Below the pieces are notes generated by a model, which was not told where the DNA came from, ran no database searches, and saw nothing but the letters and a program-made list of their open reading frames with translations. A stretch of 64,000 bases of DNA from Filosporella fistucella (lineage: Eukaryota; Ascomycota; Leotiomycetes; Helotiales): positions 5,828,001 through 5,892,000 of the forward strand of contig JAQJZZ010000010.1 in assembly GCA_030077755.1 (NCBI GenBank). The letters run 5' to 3'. Below, one piece after another: positions 24,675 to 37,464 of this stretch (its first letter is position 1; every line of letters starts with the position of its first letter). The position numbers were made by a program, and so were the translations under genes.

Positions 24675-26539
24675 TCAATCTGATGAGGCCTTGATTGCCC
24701 CTGTTATGTTGTCGCTGAAGTGCGTCCCATGAAATCCAAACCCGATTAATCCACCAACATTAGCTCTCCCAATCTCCTTCATCGTTTTCGCATCGAGAAT
24801 CAACAAGTAACTCTTCCCTCCAATTCCATCAAGAACAACAGTAAGCAAAACGCCTGAATCCTCATCATTTCCTTCTGGATCTACTACAAAAATTGGTTCA
24901 CCAGCCGTTTGTCCTTGCTCACTCCATATAAGATTTTCTTGTGACTCAATATCGTATTTCACCAATCCGTCAAAGAATGTACTTTTGCCTGTATCGGTAA
25001 CTCCATAGATATACCTGTGTCTCCTTGTCCGCACTAAGGGGTTGATTGAGGGCAACTCTGGGCCTGGGCCGGATGATGACTTGAGCTCTGTGACTGCTTG
25101 AAGGGGCACCTGATTTGGCGACTTTGGTAATTCCGGTAGGCGGAAACGACGGTATACAGCATGGCATCTGTTATTTGAGGAATCATTGAATAATTTAGCT
25201 GAAGGAGAGTTTGATAACATGTTATCAATGTACAACCGTTTCAAAACGTCAAGGCTCTCGTACACACAGACATCCGCTATGATATCGCTTGTGGAAGAAA
25301 TACCAGAGGACGGTTCTTCGTATGCATTGATTGTGTGAAAAGCAAAGAAAGGATCCGATGTGTAAGTTGCCACCAATCCTCTTCCTCCTTCTTCGACTGG
25401 CTTTCGATCGACGACGAACCACGTAGCAGGTTTGGAAGCATCATAGTCTGCCAGAGCCTCATGAATATTCTTGGTCCAGAGGATCGAGGCACCACCTGCT
25501 GTGAAGTAGGAATTCCACACGCACAGAATTACATAATGTTCTGTCAAGAAGATGGAGTGAATGTATGCAGGTGGGTGCTTTATGTAGGCTAGGATTGACG
25601 TTTTGCCCGTTTCGGCGGATACATGGAAGACTCGATACGTCCCTGTCTTTGCGATCTCCAAGTTGTAGTTATATACGTCTCCACTAACGGGATCGGTTTT
25701 TGCATGTGATCCAGACAGTGGGCCTTTCAAAGATGGATGCAAGACTTTCTGGTCAGCGATTCCAATCGGTTCTAGGGTTTCTGGGTCAAGCATTTGTATG
25801 GTGGGGCTGTCGATTTTGTTGCACAATGTATTTATTTTTCCAGGCTCATGTCCTCTCTCCATCCTCTCCCCTTCACGCGAGAGCCCAGGAAAATTGGCTG
25901 AGAGAGTCACCATGACACTGACATCATTTGGCTGTTCCTTCGGTGTAGTCTTGAAAACAGACTGTAGCTTCTGAAATATCGAAACACAGGGATCGTACTT
26001 TGCGCCGAAAGTGAGCCCCGATCGATCACCCGTCATCTTGATCTTCTCAATCAGTCCATCGCATGTAAGGCGAGAGTTGTGCGTTACTCGTCCATTTGGA
26101 TGCTCTGAATCTGGAGCATGAATCTGGAAGCGGTGAACCTGAGCTAGACAGTCGAACCAATGATTGACTTTGAATGCCGTCTTTTTGTCTGTTTGAATCT
26201 CCCGTGGACCGAGTCCGTTCCGGAAAAGGACACCAGAACAGTATGCTGGGATAGTGCCAATGATCTCCAACTCAGTTGGTGATCGCTCTTGATATCTATT
26301 CAATTATTAGCACCTGTCTCTCTGCATGACCTCAGAGATCGGGGTAGGTAAGCGGCCATAATTCCACTTTATTGCCTCTTTCATAGTTGATATCTGGGGT
26401 TTGGAATAGCTTATACCTGACATCGAACTAAGATTATAATTAGCACAATTGCATAATATAATTGGGAGTGAGATCTTACTCCTTGAGTATTCGGCCAGTC
26501 GTTATAGTGATCCATCAACGATTCAACTTTCGATGGCAT
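24675..26539 (-). CDS. Carotenoid oxygenase family protein (carotenoid/stilbene cleavage type), 563 aa
   Basis: Three exons on the minus strand: 26539-26480, an 11-nt microexon 26427-26417, and 26295-24675. The joined N-terminus reads DWPNTQGFDVRYQERSPTELE, which restores the family's WPN..GFD start and supports the microexon. The seven-bladed propeller family is marked by IGTIPAYCSGVLFRNGLG and by four Fe-binding histidines in the expected contexts: GSHAKTD (H221), YIHSIF (H270), FHTINAYE (H344) and GFHGTHF (H546). Members cleave double bonds of carotenoids, apocarotenoids or stilbenes with O2. Fungal examples are CarX, CarT and the resveratrol-cleaving CAO-1. Which substrate this one uses cannot be told by eye. 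No phytoene synthase or desaturase gene is in the window, so a role in degrading an imported compound is plausible. It converges with DUF1479. Confidence 0.92.
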
Positions 26540-27984
26540 GTTGTTTTAGGTTCTTTTGAATATTCGTATAAAGAATAGAATACGAATGACAAGATGAAGC
26601 AGGGGAAGATGGGGAAATATAGACCAAAGCATAAAAACTTACGCGCGTTCATCTCAATTGAAAATTAACACATGGCAAATGGAGCCGTTCCCGACTAGTC
26701 GCATGGCATAGATGTTTGAAAATAGACCCATCGATGTCACACAGATGACTCTGATAGAGTTGCATCTTAGACCTAGGAAGACCAAGGCAGACATTACCGC
26801 TAGCCCATCTTGATTGTGTCACAGTTGCTGGTTTGCGGAGAACTGGAGATGGGGACTTACTGCGATTATAACGCCTCGCCAGGGGCGAAGCTTTTACGGC
26901 CGAGGATTAAAGCTTTGCATCCGCCTTGTGCATCGACAACGTGGCACAGCGCAAAGTATACCAGAATAAGAAACAGACTGTCTGACATCAATCGCCGAAG
27001 TCTGAGGTCATCTTGAAAAATTTCAAGCTCGATGATAAGTGATTCATATTCGCACTCGTTTCGTGAGTGCATTTTATGAGTGGTTGGTGTTTTGAAAGAT
27101 GTGTAGGGATGCTCATTTTACGTCCGTAGATGCGGGGCGGGCATGAAAGGACACCAGCTCGCTAAGCCCAACGTAAGCGAGAGTCAGCCCCTGTTATCTC
27201 AGGAGGGGCAATCGCACTTCTTTTACAGCTATTGAAGCATGACAAATATCAGGACTCCGGTGAAGAGAAGGCAGTTGTTTGCAATTGAGCCAACGAATAC
27301 CAGTGCTGACGTGCCTCAAAAGATATATTTTACCCTCCGAAGTGACTAAGTGCTTCTAAGCCTGACATACCACAGCGGGCAATTACAATGCTTCCCTCAG
27401 CCGCACTTGTTATGTTTCTTCCCGGGACATTCCGCTTTGGGGAACTGGTACCATGAGTTACTGTTTTCGAGGAATGATGTGTAAGAGTCTCGGGCGAAGG
27501 CAAGCTCCATCTCAAACTCATACATCGAAGTATCGGCTCAGATTAATCATCATGATTCTGAGGTTCGATAGTAGTCTTCGAGTCGGCTACCTCTCTGCAA
27601 GATATCCTTTTTGTACTATTTTGTCTTAGATTCTGCTGTTCGCGTGTTAAAGTACTATTATAACGCCATGTTTCACGGTGCACGGGATAAGTACCATCCC
27701 GCAAGGAATGTAAGATCTTGGCATCTCGACCTTCGTGTCTGGAGCCCTAAAGATTACCCATAAACGCCTATCTGGAAAGCCAGGGAGTGATGGGTGATAA
27801 TCGGGATATGACTTCTCATCACGCCTCTACGTGCGCAACGAGAAAGATCAGAGAATGCATTTATATTAAGAGGTCTTGTCCATGGCATCTGCATCTTTAA
27901 GAGAAGAGACAGCTCAGAATCAATATCTCCAATTTATTGAATGTATTACAAGTGAAGATCTTCCTCCACCATCTTTCACCCAAA
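26540..27984. promoter_or_regulatory. Divergent promoter region, carotenoid oxygenase and DHA1 transporter
   Basis: These 1.4 kb lie between two divergent start codons. Short open frames on both strands have no family features. The plus strand has an in-frame upstream ATG at 27937 for the transporter, but its N-terminus fits the family better from 27985. Confidence 0.5.
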
Positions 27985-29797
27985 ATGCTACTCGAAACTA
28001 TTCGCGCGGCCCCCCTTGGGCATCTCATTCGCCTCCTAACCAAGAACAAATACCTTCTCTACCCTGAAGAACAGCCCAGCTTCAACATTGGCATCTACAA
28101 AAACCAGATTCCATCCAATATCAAACAAGCAGAGCTACCTTCCTCAGATACAAGTATATTAGAACAGAAGAACGAGGTGGATATCGAAGGACAGAAGAAT
28201 GAGGAGTCGCTAAGTCTAAGCAATGGCGTACCTGTGACTGCGAATATCGACACAGATATTGTGCTGGTGGACTGGAATGGCTTGGATGATCCTGAGAATC
28301 CGAGGAACTGGACAAGGGGAAAGAAGGCTTGGGTTACGTTTCTGATATGGTAATTCTGCTACCTTCACTCTTGGCGATAACGCTGATGTATTGATAGTCT
28401 CTACACTTTCGTCGTCTACTGCGGTTCTGCTATCTTTGTCCCAAGTTTTGGGTAGGCTCTTCTATCCTGATTAATTTGGGACACTACTGATATCCAAACC
28501 AGCTTTATCATGCACAAATATTCCGTCTCTGAAACAGTCGCCTCTCTCGGCCTTGCAATCTACGTCGTAGGCTGTAGGTTCTCTGAAATCCTCTTCCCAT
28601 ATCTGCAGCTAACACCCTTCAGATGCACTCGGTCCTATGATCTTCAGCCCCCTCTCCGAGATACCCCAAATAGGTCGAAACCCACCCTACATCGTCCCTT
28701 TCATCATCTTCTTCATCATTTCCATCATCATCTCGGTCGTCGACTCCTTCGCCGCGATAATCGTTCTCCGTTTCCTGCAAGGCTTCTTCGGTTCGCCATG
28801 CCTCGCCTCTGGCGGCGCATCTCTTCAAGATATCTATTCCACGCTGGAAGTCTCATATGGTTATATCCTTTGGGTAGGAGCCATGTACGCCGGCCCGGCC
28901 ATTGGTCCTCTTCTCTCAGGCTACGCAGTGGTAGATAATTGGCGCTGGTCTCTTTGGGAGATTGTATTCATGTCTGCACCTCTGATTATCCTGCTCACTT
29001 GTTTCCTACCCGAAACATCTGGCCCAGCAATCTTGTATCAACGAGCAAAGCGTCTACGAAAGGTTACTGGGAATGACAAAATCATGTCGTTGGCTGAGAC
29101 AAAGACGTTGAGAGTAGGCGAAATAGTATGGGAAGCTATGATTAAGCCGACTCAGATCGCTATCCTGGATCCCGCTATCTCATTCGTGTGCATCTACGGA
29201 GCATTGGTATACGCAATCTATTACAGTTTCTTTGAAGCTTTTCCCTTGGTTTATGCTGGAATATACGGTATGACGATCGGACAAATCGGTCTGGTGTTCT
29301 TGTCGATCATCGTTGGATCAGTCATTTGCGCCATCGCATACGCTGCATGGCTGTATTGGTTTTTCACACCAAACGCAATAAGAGAAGAGCCTACACAGGA
29401 GGCAAGATTGGTGCCTGCATTGTACGCCGTTTGGTGGCTACCGATCGGGCTATTCATCTTCGCTTGGACATCGAGAGCAGATATCCATTGGATCGCCCCA
29501 ACAATAGGCATCGCTATATACGCCGGAAGTTCGTTCGTTGTCTTTCAATGTATTATCGTGTATGTACCGCTATCTTATCCAGACTATGTGGCTTCGCTAT
29601 TTGCAGCAAATGATTTTATGCGTGCGATGGCTGCAGCCGGGTTTGTCATGTTTTCAAGAGCGATGTATATTGATTTGGGAATTGGGAAGGGTGTGAGTTT
29701 GCTGGGTGGGTTGTCCGTGATGGGAATTGTTGGGATGTATTATTTGTACTGGTATGGTGCTACCCTGAGAGCGAAGAGCAGGTTTGCTGTTGGGTGA
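27985..29797 (+). CDS. MFS transporter of the DHA1 drug:H+ antiporter type, 554 aa
   Basis: Four exons (27985-28349, 28398-28451, 28503-28573, 28623-29797) give 554 residues. The N-terminus LLETIRAAPLGHLIRLLTKN followed by YPEE, and the pre-helix motif DDPENPRNW, are typical of the FLR1/benomyl-resistance branch of DHA1 exporters. Further marks are GYALGPMIFSPLSEIPQIGRNP across the last splice and FLQGFFGSPCLASGGA. About twelve hydrophobic helices follow a cytosolic N-terminal tail of about 100 residues rich in Glu, Asn and Ser. Such proteins export drugs, toxins or fungal metabolites. Next to the carotenoid-oxygenase gene it could export substrate or product, but co-function is inference. 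It may equally be a stand-alone drug-resistance gene. Confidence 0.92.
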
Positions 29798-30230
29798 AGG
29801 ATTGAGAAATGGGTGTGCAGGTTTAGTTTTTAGAGGATAGTAGATATGGTTACAAAAATAGAGCAGATGAGAGATGAGTTTCGCTGGAATAGATTTTAGG
29901 AGGGATAATATAATAAGCGGGGGTTGATTTGAACGTTCATGGATGTCGAATGGGGTTTGGGTCAAAGCACAGAGGGCATCAGCATCAATATCATAGCAGT
30001 AGAATATGAAGAATATGATTTCAGACTATTCACGTGTAATAATGACCCAGTGATGGTAGTACCTTTATTGAAAATCCAATTTCACCTTTCACTGTCATAC
30101 CAAAGCATCTTGCCCCGTCTCTTCTGCTTGAATCTCCTAACCTCAACTCGCCTAATTGAAGTACCTATTCCTGTTAGCATCTCTATCTTCCAATTTCACT
30201 CCAACTCAGCATCAAGATCTCATTCTTAAC
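29798..30230. other. Intergenic between converging genes
   Basis: The DHA1 transporter and the small secreted-protein gene converge here, so the interval should hold both 3' UTRs. No gene is recognisable. Confidence 0.5.
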
Positions 30231-30658
30231 TCACCAGTGAATAGCAATTTTTCCTGGTGGATCCAACTTTCCACCGGTCAACGCAGAAAAAGCTCCAGTC
30301 GACAGATCCAAATGCTCAGGAGAACACTCGGCCGCAGGGCAAGTATCAGCCACAGTAGCAGTGATACTCTTTCCAATACCGTGATTGTTGATACCACCAC
30401 CAACATTCTTGATAGTTACGGTCCGGCCACAGTGAGCATTGTGGCCGTGGGCTGGGGACATAGCGACGATGAAATCGCCGTCCTGGGAGAGAGTTAGTTT
30501 GGGTTTGGGAGGAAGGAAGGGAGGAGTACACTACGGTATGCACCACAGGAGCCGGCATTGCCTTTTTGCTCGTACCATGTTGCGACTCCATCGTAGGCTT
30601 GGCCTTGGACGGAGGCGACAGCGATGGCCAATGTGGCGGCGAGGGCTGAGAGACGCAT
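30231..30658 (-). CDS. Small secreted RlpA-like/barwin-type double-psi beta-barrel protein, 126 aa
   Basis: Two exons on the minus strand, 30658-30530 and 30482-30231. The 47-nt intron has a CTAAC branch site and CAG end but a so-so donor (GTACTC). The product is 126 residues. The first 19-20 residues form a classical signal peptide ending AVASVQG. The mature domain begins AYDGVATWYEQKGNAGSCGAY and continues DGDFIVAMSPAHG, CGRTVTIKN, VADTCPAAEC and HLDLSTGAFSALTGG. The pattern of cysteines plus VADTCP and LDLS-GAF is typical of RlpA-like DPBB, barwin and expansin-related fungal proteins. Such proteins bind or loosen cell-wall polysaccharide, or inhibit proteases, and some are effectors of plant pathogens. 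There is no extra expansin C-terminal domain. The exact donor site is the least certain part. Confidence 0.85.
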
Positions 30659-32456
30659 GGTGAAGACTGGATATTTTTACTGCTAAGGAAATGGGAGGTT
30701 GAGAGAGGTATTTTTCTTTAGACAGAGATAGAAATATATAATCCTCTAGAGCTATACTGTTGAAGTGACTGCGTCACGTAGAAATAGTAGTATCCACTTT
30801 TGTGGGGAATGAGGTCTCTCTCCTCAACATTTTGGAGAGAAAGTAGCTCTTAAAGGAGAGAAGGCTGATAATTAAACCTATGACTATACCTTTTCCAGTT
30901 TCAAGGACAATTTATCGTGCCCATAGTTGCTCAATAGATGCTTAACGCAGTATCGGTGCAAAACTACTTGCGTGTTTCTCCCTCTTTGGGTGCCTAAATA
31001 TCCTTTACCACAGTTAAACTTCACAAACTTTCTCCTCTATTATCTCGACTGCAGAAAAAAATGTTTATCAAACATGCTCATGAATCTCTACGATACTGTC
31101 CCTAGACACTTCATTTCAAGCAAAGGGGAACAGATTCCAATTTTGACGCCAGAACTAGGTTGCTGCAAAGAAACGCACGAAGGCAATACGTCACTGAACA
31201 CAGGAACAGTCTAAATTCAAACCAAAAAGCGATCGCTATACCCGACGAGTTTAGACACATATCCACCAGCAATGAGAGGCACCACTGTCTTCATACACTT
31301 GAGATGAAGACACCCCTGAGATGGAAAGGAAAGTTGAGATACAACCCTCGTTTATACTTGTACCATGACGGCTTAGAGGGAACACTTGCCCGCTTGAAAA
31401 TTCCGAGTAACCAAATACCCGACCTCCGCACCTCAGATGTCAATGCAAGGGAATGATATATCACACCTCTTCTCCACTCATCTCTATCTCCATCTCCATC
31501 TCTTGGCATTGAGGCTCTTGCTGGAGAAACTCGAACCCTAGGTATCCTCTTGTTCCTGGAGTGACATCGCGGATAGACCCATCCACTACCACATCTCGAA
31601 GCTAGTAGTCTATCTAGCTAGCACTCAACACATCATATGATTTCATATCAGTATAGTAAGACTCTTCTTCCGCGCTTCTACACCCAGACCCTCAAGTCCC
31701 AACTCATTTCCCTTAGGCATACAAAAACCTCTTTGAAAGAACGTCGAAAGAGACGTACGTCAATTTGAATATAAAAGTGCAAGATAAAGCAAGAATATAA
31801 TACCCCTCCCATCGCAAAAGAACAGAACACCACGATAAAATTCTCGTCCCACCTTTCCCATCGCATCCTTTGGCGTCTAAATGTTGCACAAACTTACAAG
31901 AGCTGAGGACATACAATGAGTCATTCACTTCCCTGTCTCCAATTTTATATGTACCACCCTCTCACCAGATATCCACGATGAGGACCAGGTCACAATGTCG
32001 TAGCTGAAGGATCTGTTGCATGTCTGCGCTTTTGCGAGGTGCGGTATCGGAGAGATATTTGAGCTGAGGTTGAACTGAAAAGGACTGTCGAGGCAGTAGC
32101 TGGGTAGGTAGTGGATGATGTATTTGGGGGGTAGATGTATTGGTAATAGGTGTACGTAAACCAAGTCCATGAATATAAAGTAAACGGGATATATGTTTTG
32201 ATTCCTGGGACAGCGGTTACGGCACTAACATTTTATTTCAGCGGGACAAAAGAGTGATATGGAAAACGAAATATATTCGAAGGCATCTACCTAATGTATT
32301 GGGTATCCATTCTATCTCCACTCTCACTGGTATCCTATATGGAGGTACTTCTAACCGAACACCTCATGAAATGCAAGCAATCAAGCCGCCCACCCCAAAC
32401 GCCACGCAAATATGCAGCACGTACTACTCGCTCCAATCCAATAATTCAGACGCCCT
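30659..32456. other. 1.8-kb intergenic region
   Basis: It includes the promoter of the secreted-protein gene at its left end and the 3' UTR of the Bem46-like gene at its right end. The open frames are short and unlike proteins. Pyrimidine-rich tracts occur near 31480-31510 and 31670-31860. Confidence 0.45.
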
Positions 32457-33730
32457 CTATCCAGACTTCGTATCCAGATTCGCAATAAAATCTTCTATCG
32501 AGTCGAAATATCCTTCCTCTACTACACTCGAATTATGATCGCCACCTGGTAAGGGTTTCCAGATTTTGGTAGGAGATTGGCAGATTTCGTAGAGGCGTCG
32601 CATATGGCTTGGTCTGAGATTTTGTTAGCTGCATTCAGGAGAAGAGCTAGTAAGGTTTGTAGGATGATTCTTGTGTCAGGATTTCTCAAAATACTTTTAA
32701 TCAAGTCCCAAAAGGGACGTCAGGTTTTGTGGATGGAAATTGGGTCATCATTCAAGGGGCGGGAGAATGGAGAATGGGAGAACGTACGGGACAATCTCAT
32801 CTTGTAATCCGGAGAGAAAGAGGATTGGGACTTCGGTGATGCCTGGGAGGTAGGTATCAGAGGCCCATACTTGATGGCAGAGGTACGTGAGGTATTTGGC
32901 TGGAGGAATGATACTGTTTACATTAATTAGTAAAGCGCTGGGGATAATCCAGAAGGCCACCTACGATGGAATCAACTTCCTCATACTAAGGAACGTATTC
33001 TCCAAAACCAGTCCCACAAGCCTTTTTTCATTTTGATTCTTCGCGACCAGTTGAACGCTCACCGCTCCACCCAGACTCTGACCAAAGATCACAATATCAT
33101 GATCCCTGGTTTCCGCCCGCTTTCGTAAATAATCGAAAGCTGTCTGAGCATCGATCATCAAGCCTGCTTCATCTGGAGATCCGGTCGATAATCCATAGCC
33201 TCGGTATTCCAACATGAAAACATTACATCCCATTCTCTGCACAAACATCCGCGCTATCGGTACCCGATGTCCAATATTCCCTGCATTTCCGTGAAACATC
33301 AAAACCGTGATATTTTTCTTCCGAGTGGGAGCCCGAATGTAAAACGCCGAAAGCTTTTCGCCATCAGGGGTCGGAATCATAAGCTCCTCGAAGTCGGTGA
33401 TACCGAACTGTGATGGTCGTGGAACAGAAGTACGGGATTCATTTGGGACATGGGACGGGTAGATAAGAGCTCTAGAATAATGTTAGATAAGGGATAGAGG
33501 ATGGTATCATCCAACATACTTCTGCTTGAAGTATAGTAGTGAGCTTAGCAAAGCAGCGATGCCCTGCCGCCATTGTAAGTACGACGACATGTGGCGAGAT
33601 AACATCAGGAAATAAAATGCCAAAATACCGAAGAGACCAGCACTGGGACCCGCATATAGCCAGCAAAAGAACTAGCTACACTGGTCACCTGTTGGAGATA
33701 GCTGGATGAAGAATCTTGGGATGAAGACAT
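32457..33730 (-). CDS. bem46: Bem46/ABHD13-like alpha/beta hydrolase, 311 aa
   Basis: Five exons on the minus strand (33730-33629, 33563-33520, 33471-32965, 32913-32788, 32613-32457) give 311 residues. The N-terminus carries one membrane helix (YMRVPVLVSSGIAALLSSLLYF), followed by KALIYPSHVPNESR. The hydrolase core has MFHGNAGNIGHR (oxyanion region), LEYRGYGLSTGSPDE and FGQSLGGA. The catalytic triad can be read as S181, D256 (LSGLQDEIVP) and H286 (GGDHN). The last intron is about 175 nt and must be removed to restore PPSHMRRLYEIC and the His. The family is conserved from fission yeast Bem46 to human ABHD13. It sits at the ER or plasma membrane. In Neurospora it influences ascospore germination and interacts with an anthranilate synthase; the substrate is unknown. 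Confidence 0.93.
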
Positions 33731-36001
33731 GATGGAATAAAGAAGGTGGTTAGGGACGGTGTATGTTTGATGTCGGTTGCCTGGTGATAATGTCTCGTGG
33801 CCCGAATAGGCTCCTGCGCTTGCTGTTGTCTCAATTGCGCATGCACATTGGAACGGGCGTGCCAGGAACACCTTATGCCAATGCCAAATGGTTTGCAGGA
33901 TTGTTGAAGTGAGGTGTTGGTTGGAGCTACTCGACCTGTGTGAAGGTTCCGCATGAAAAAGGGAATGAGTCCTGGCCCTAGAATTTTCGGTAAAGGTCCG
34001 TTCCATGCGCGTAATTCAGGGGATCGATAAATCGATAGTTGGGGAACCAGAGGCTTAAGAGGCGTTCATGGTTAGATTATATTGTTGGAAATTAATTGAT
34101 CGTCCCGCTGCCAGCATGTATTCCGGTTTTTGCGCATTCCAGCTGCATAGGAGGGGTGTTCGCAGATAGGAAGTTGAAGGAAGGATCTGTATTTTGGTAA
34201 CGAGTACCTGGACAGGGTTTGAAGTTATGAAAGATATGCTGGACACTTTGGATGTCTCCATGCAGTAATCTTACATTTTATTCACTGACTTCTACGAATA
34301 CAACATTTGTTCTGAACGCAGTTTGTGATATCGTTGTTTAAGATCATGTCTATCCGGGTCCGCAAGCCGTCTGTCTAGGGGAGCGGTCAGCGGTACGGAT
34401 ATATTTGTTCTTCTTCATCAGGAAGAGAACCGTGTGTTTCACATGTACGATGAGGGCATCGATTGATTTGTGCATCGTACCACGAAAAGAAGGGCTGTAC
34501 GGAATACGTTGAGAGTTGAAGGGGGATTGACAGACTTTTGAGAGGCCAAGAGCTCTGAAGTATTGGGTTATTCATCTTCAGGTATAGCTACTTCCGAATA
34601 GCTTCGAAGATATTTCTTTCGGGGCGAATAATGCTACTCCGGGGTATTCTTCTTTTCGCAAGACACTTGTTGCTGGCAACGTGGGCGACATGCATATGTC
34701 TGTGACTTTCATCGACGGAGAGGAAAGTGAGATACTACGTATACTTCCTAACCTACATATTCAGGAGTCGGCGGAGAGCACCGGCGGTGCATAAATTTTC
34801 ACGAGATATAAGACACGCATGTCTTCTAACGACATGCCATTGCTCATCATGATGAGCAGCTTGTTTGGAGATAAATATATATCAGGTGTCCTTAGGTCCT
34901 GGCTCAACCTGAAACACGGTCGTTGAGGAAGTCATATTCAAACTTGCGAGCTATTTCATAGCGAATCAGAAAGTATCAATGTCCTGCTTCAAATAGATCA
35001 ATCGTCAGTGGTTATATTAATAATACTGTGGGATTTGAGTTGGCAAAGACTTTACACGGACAGTGAGTTGGACTTGGGCAGTTACGGATCTGACACACAC
35101 CAGTTGGGAGAAAGGCTGATATTGAGAAACGACCAATGACAAGAATTGTCGATATGATGGAGCGAATGAGGGGATATTTCCAGATTGATACACCCAATAA
35201 GAGGCGTGATATCAAAATCGAAACAGGCCAAAGTCAAGGCCCGACGACCGCGACCGCAAGGCCGGCTTGCATTCCAAGAGCTGGAGTTGATGTCAGAGTT
35301 GGTTTCTGAACATTGCCCATGCCATGCCTTGTTGCTTTTGCTCCCAAATAATAATTTAATCGCATCAGCAGACTTCAATACATGGCCTCATTGGGATAAG
35401 TTCTATCGTGAAGGCGCGAAAGGAGTCAAGGTCATGTCAGATATGGCTTGCCCTAGAGAATAATACTCGTATCTCCAGATCTTTCATTCCCCTGCCCTGT
35501 TCTTCTCTTTCCGAGTCTTCCTGTTCAGGCTCTGTGCTCTCACCCCTCCACCAGTCCCTCCAATTCGTCGTCAGCCGACCTGCGTCGCGCGCAAACCAAA
35601 AGTCTCAAGTCTCAAGTCTCCCTCCACCCTCTGCTCATCCCACCTCACCCACCTCCAAATCAAGCAAAGTTCACGGCACTGTCCTGTCAGCCAACCATCA
35701 TCCACACCCATCAGCTCATGCACAGGATTAACGCGACCTTGCATAGCGCGAAAAATCCTAGCCCGAGCCACCCCATCCCACCCGCAATCAGCAATCCTCA
35801 GTTCCAGAAATAGGGTTGGGAAGCCGAATGTATCTTGGAACACTCTCATACAACTTCCACGCAACCCCTTACTACCCATAACATCCCCGCGCTCCCTTCA
35901 CTCCATTGAAAGCCCTCCTCACTTTCGACGAACGCATCATCCAACGACCAAATCGAGTCAGAACAAACGCACACAAATCTGCCACGTAGGAAAAATTCAT
36001 C
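33731..36001. other. 2.3-kb intergenic region
   Basis: It lies between the divergent Bem46-like and LYAR-type genes. No protein family is recognisable. The plus strand from about 35460 to 35720 and its complement stay open for about 100 codons because of C/T-rich composition. That is more likely a promoter or leader of the gene at 36002. Confidence 0.45.
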
Positions 36002-37464
36002 ATGGTCTCTTTTTCGTGTGAGGTATGAATATTACGCGCTCTGAAACAACAGACCAACATCCCGTATCGTGTTCCCTTCCAAACTGACCATTATCTAGGG
36101 CTGCGGAGACGTTCTCACCAAGAAAAAACTCGACGGTCACAGGAGTCAATGCTATGGAGCCTCATTCTCATGTCTAGACTGCATGGTACACTTCCAGGGA
36201 ACAGAGTATCGGGCTCATACCGTCAGTATCCACATGCCAACACATCAACTATAGACTAACGATCCCCGAGAGCTGTATTAGTGAAGCGCAGAAGTATCAA
36301 GGAGCCTTATACCGACCGGAGAAGGGCAAGAAACAGAATCAAAACAACTCCAAAGCACTTGTACCACATAAAGCATATGTCGAGGACGCGGAAGACGAGT
36401 ATCAGGAAGACTACAACGACAATTCGCACATCGAGATAGTAAACCCACCGATGCCTGAAGCACCATCCCCACCATCTGCCGCTCCTGGCTTCACATTATC
36501 ATCGAGCCCTGTCAATGTTTTCGATTTTCTGGTTGCCAGCTCAACGCCCAACCAATCTCGACTCGAATTACCAGCTCCCGAACCAATGCAAATGATTGAA
36601 GATGCTCAATCCGACCGTGAAGAGGATATGGAGGAGAATACCGACCGAGATCTTGTCAGAGTCCGTTTTGGTGATGCAGCACAGAGTGTCGGCGATTTGA
36701 TTGAGTATGGAAGCGGGCCAGTCGAAACCTCGATATACCAAACCCCAGCACCCAAAGATAGAGAGCGAAGGAGGGAAAAGAAGGACCGCGAGTTGACCAG
36801 GGAGGAGAAGAAGGACAAAAAGCGCAAGCGTCTTCATGTCGATACACACGATTTATCTGCCCGTGAGGACGAGACTATGACCGATGCCCCACCTGTTCTT
36901 CACTCAGGATTGACTGGAGGTCTCAACAGACTTCTGTCTCGCCCTTCCGTTTTCCCACCCTCTCCAGATTATTCTGGTGGCGATGCTGGCGATGCTTCTC
37001 CAGGAAGTCCATTGAAAAAGACAAAGCATTCCAAAAAGACTGTGAAACGTGGTCGGGTTGATACCATCAGCAATAACATCATGTCTTTGATCAGTACTAA
37101 ACGGGTTTCATCAAGAGAGCATTCCGAGGACAGACCCAAGCGAAAGCATCGCAAGCATCGTGAGGATGATCGTCCTGCTCGGAAGATGATTGAGTACAAG
37201 CCCATGAATGGCAATGGTGCTGTCCAAGAAGATAATGGTAGTCAATTGGTTGTTTACCAACCCCGCGCTGAGCTACTATTAAGCTTCATCAACAAAGGCC
37301 CAGAGAGTGATCGAGGTGTCAGCATGAACAAAGCCTTAAAGAGGTATCACCGAGAGCGTGCTGCCACAGGCGTCGGACTGGGAAAGGCAGTTGAGGAGAA
37401 GGAATTGTGGAGGAGTTTAAGAATGAAGAGGAATGATAGAGGAGAAATTGTGTTGTTTCTATGA
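36002..37464 (+). CDS. LYAR-type C2HC zinc-finger protein, 445 aa
   Basis: Three exons (36002-36022, 36099-36221, 36271-37464) join in phase to 445 residues. The N-terminus has the two tandem LYAR fingers: FSCEGCGDVL..LDGHRSQC (C6, C9, H21, C25) and FSCLDC..YRAHTSC (C32, C35, H47, C50), followed by EAQKYQGALY, a LYAR hallmark. The first exon encodes only seven residues. The remainder is long, acidic then strongly basic, with KKDRELTREEKKDKKRKR and RPKRKHRKHRE clusters suited to nucleolar or RNA binding. The last 50 residues (MNKALKRYHRER..LWRSLRMKRNDRGEIVLFL) form a conserved-looking tail. LYAR-family proteins work in nucleoli in ribosome production and cell growth. The role in fungi is inferred from the family. 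Confidence 0.9.
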
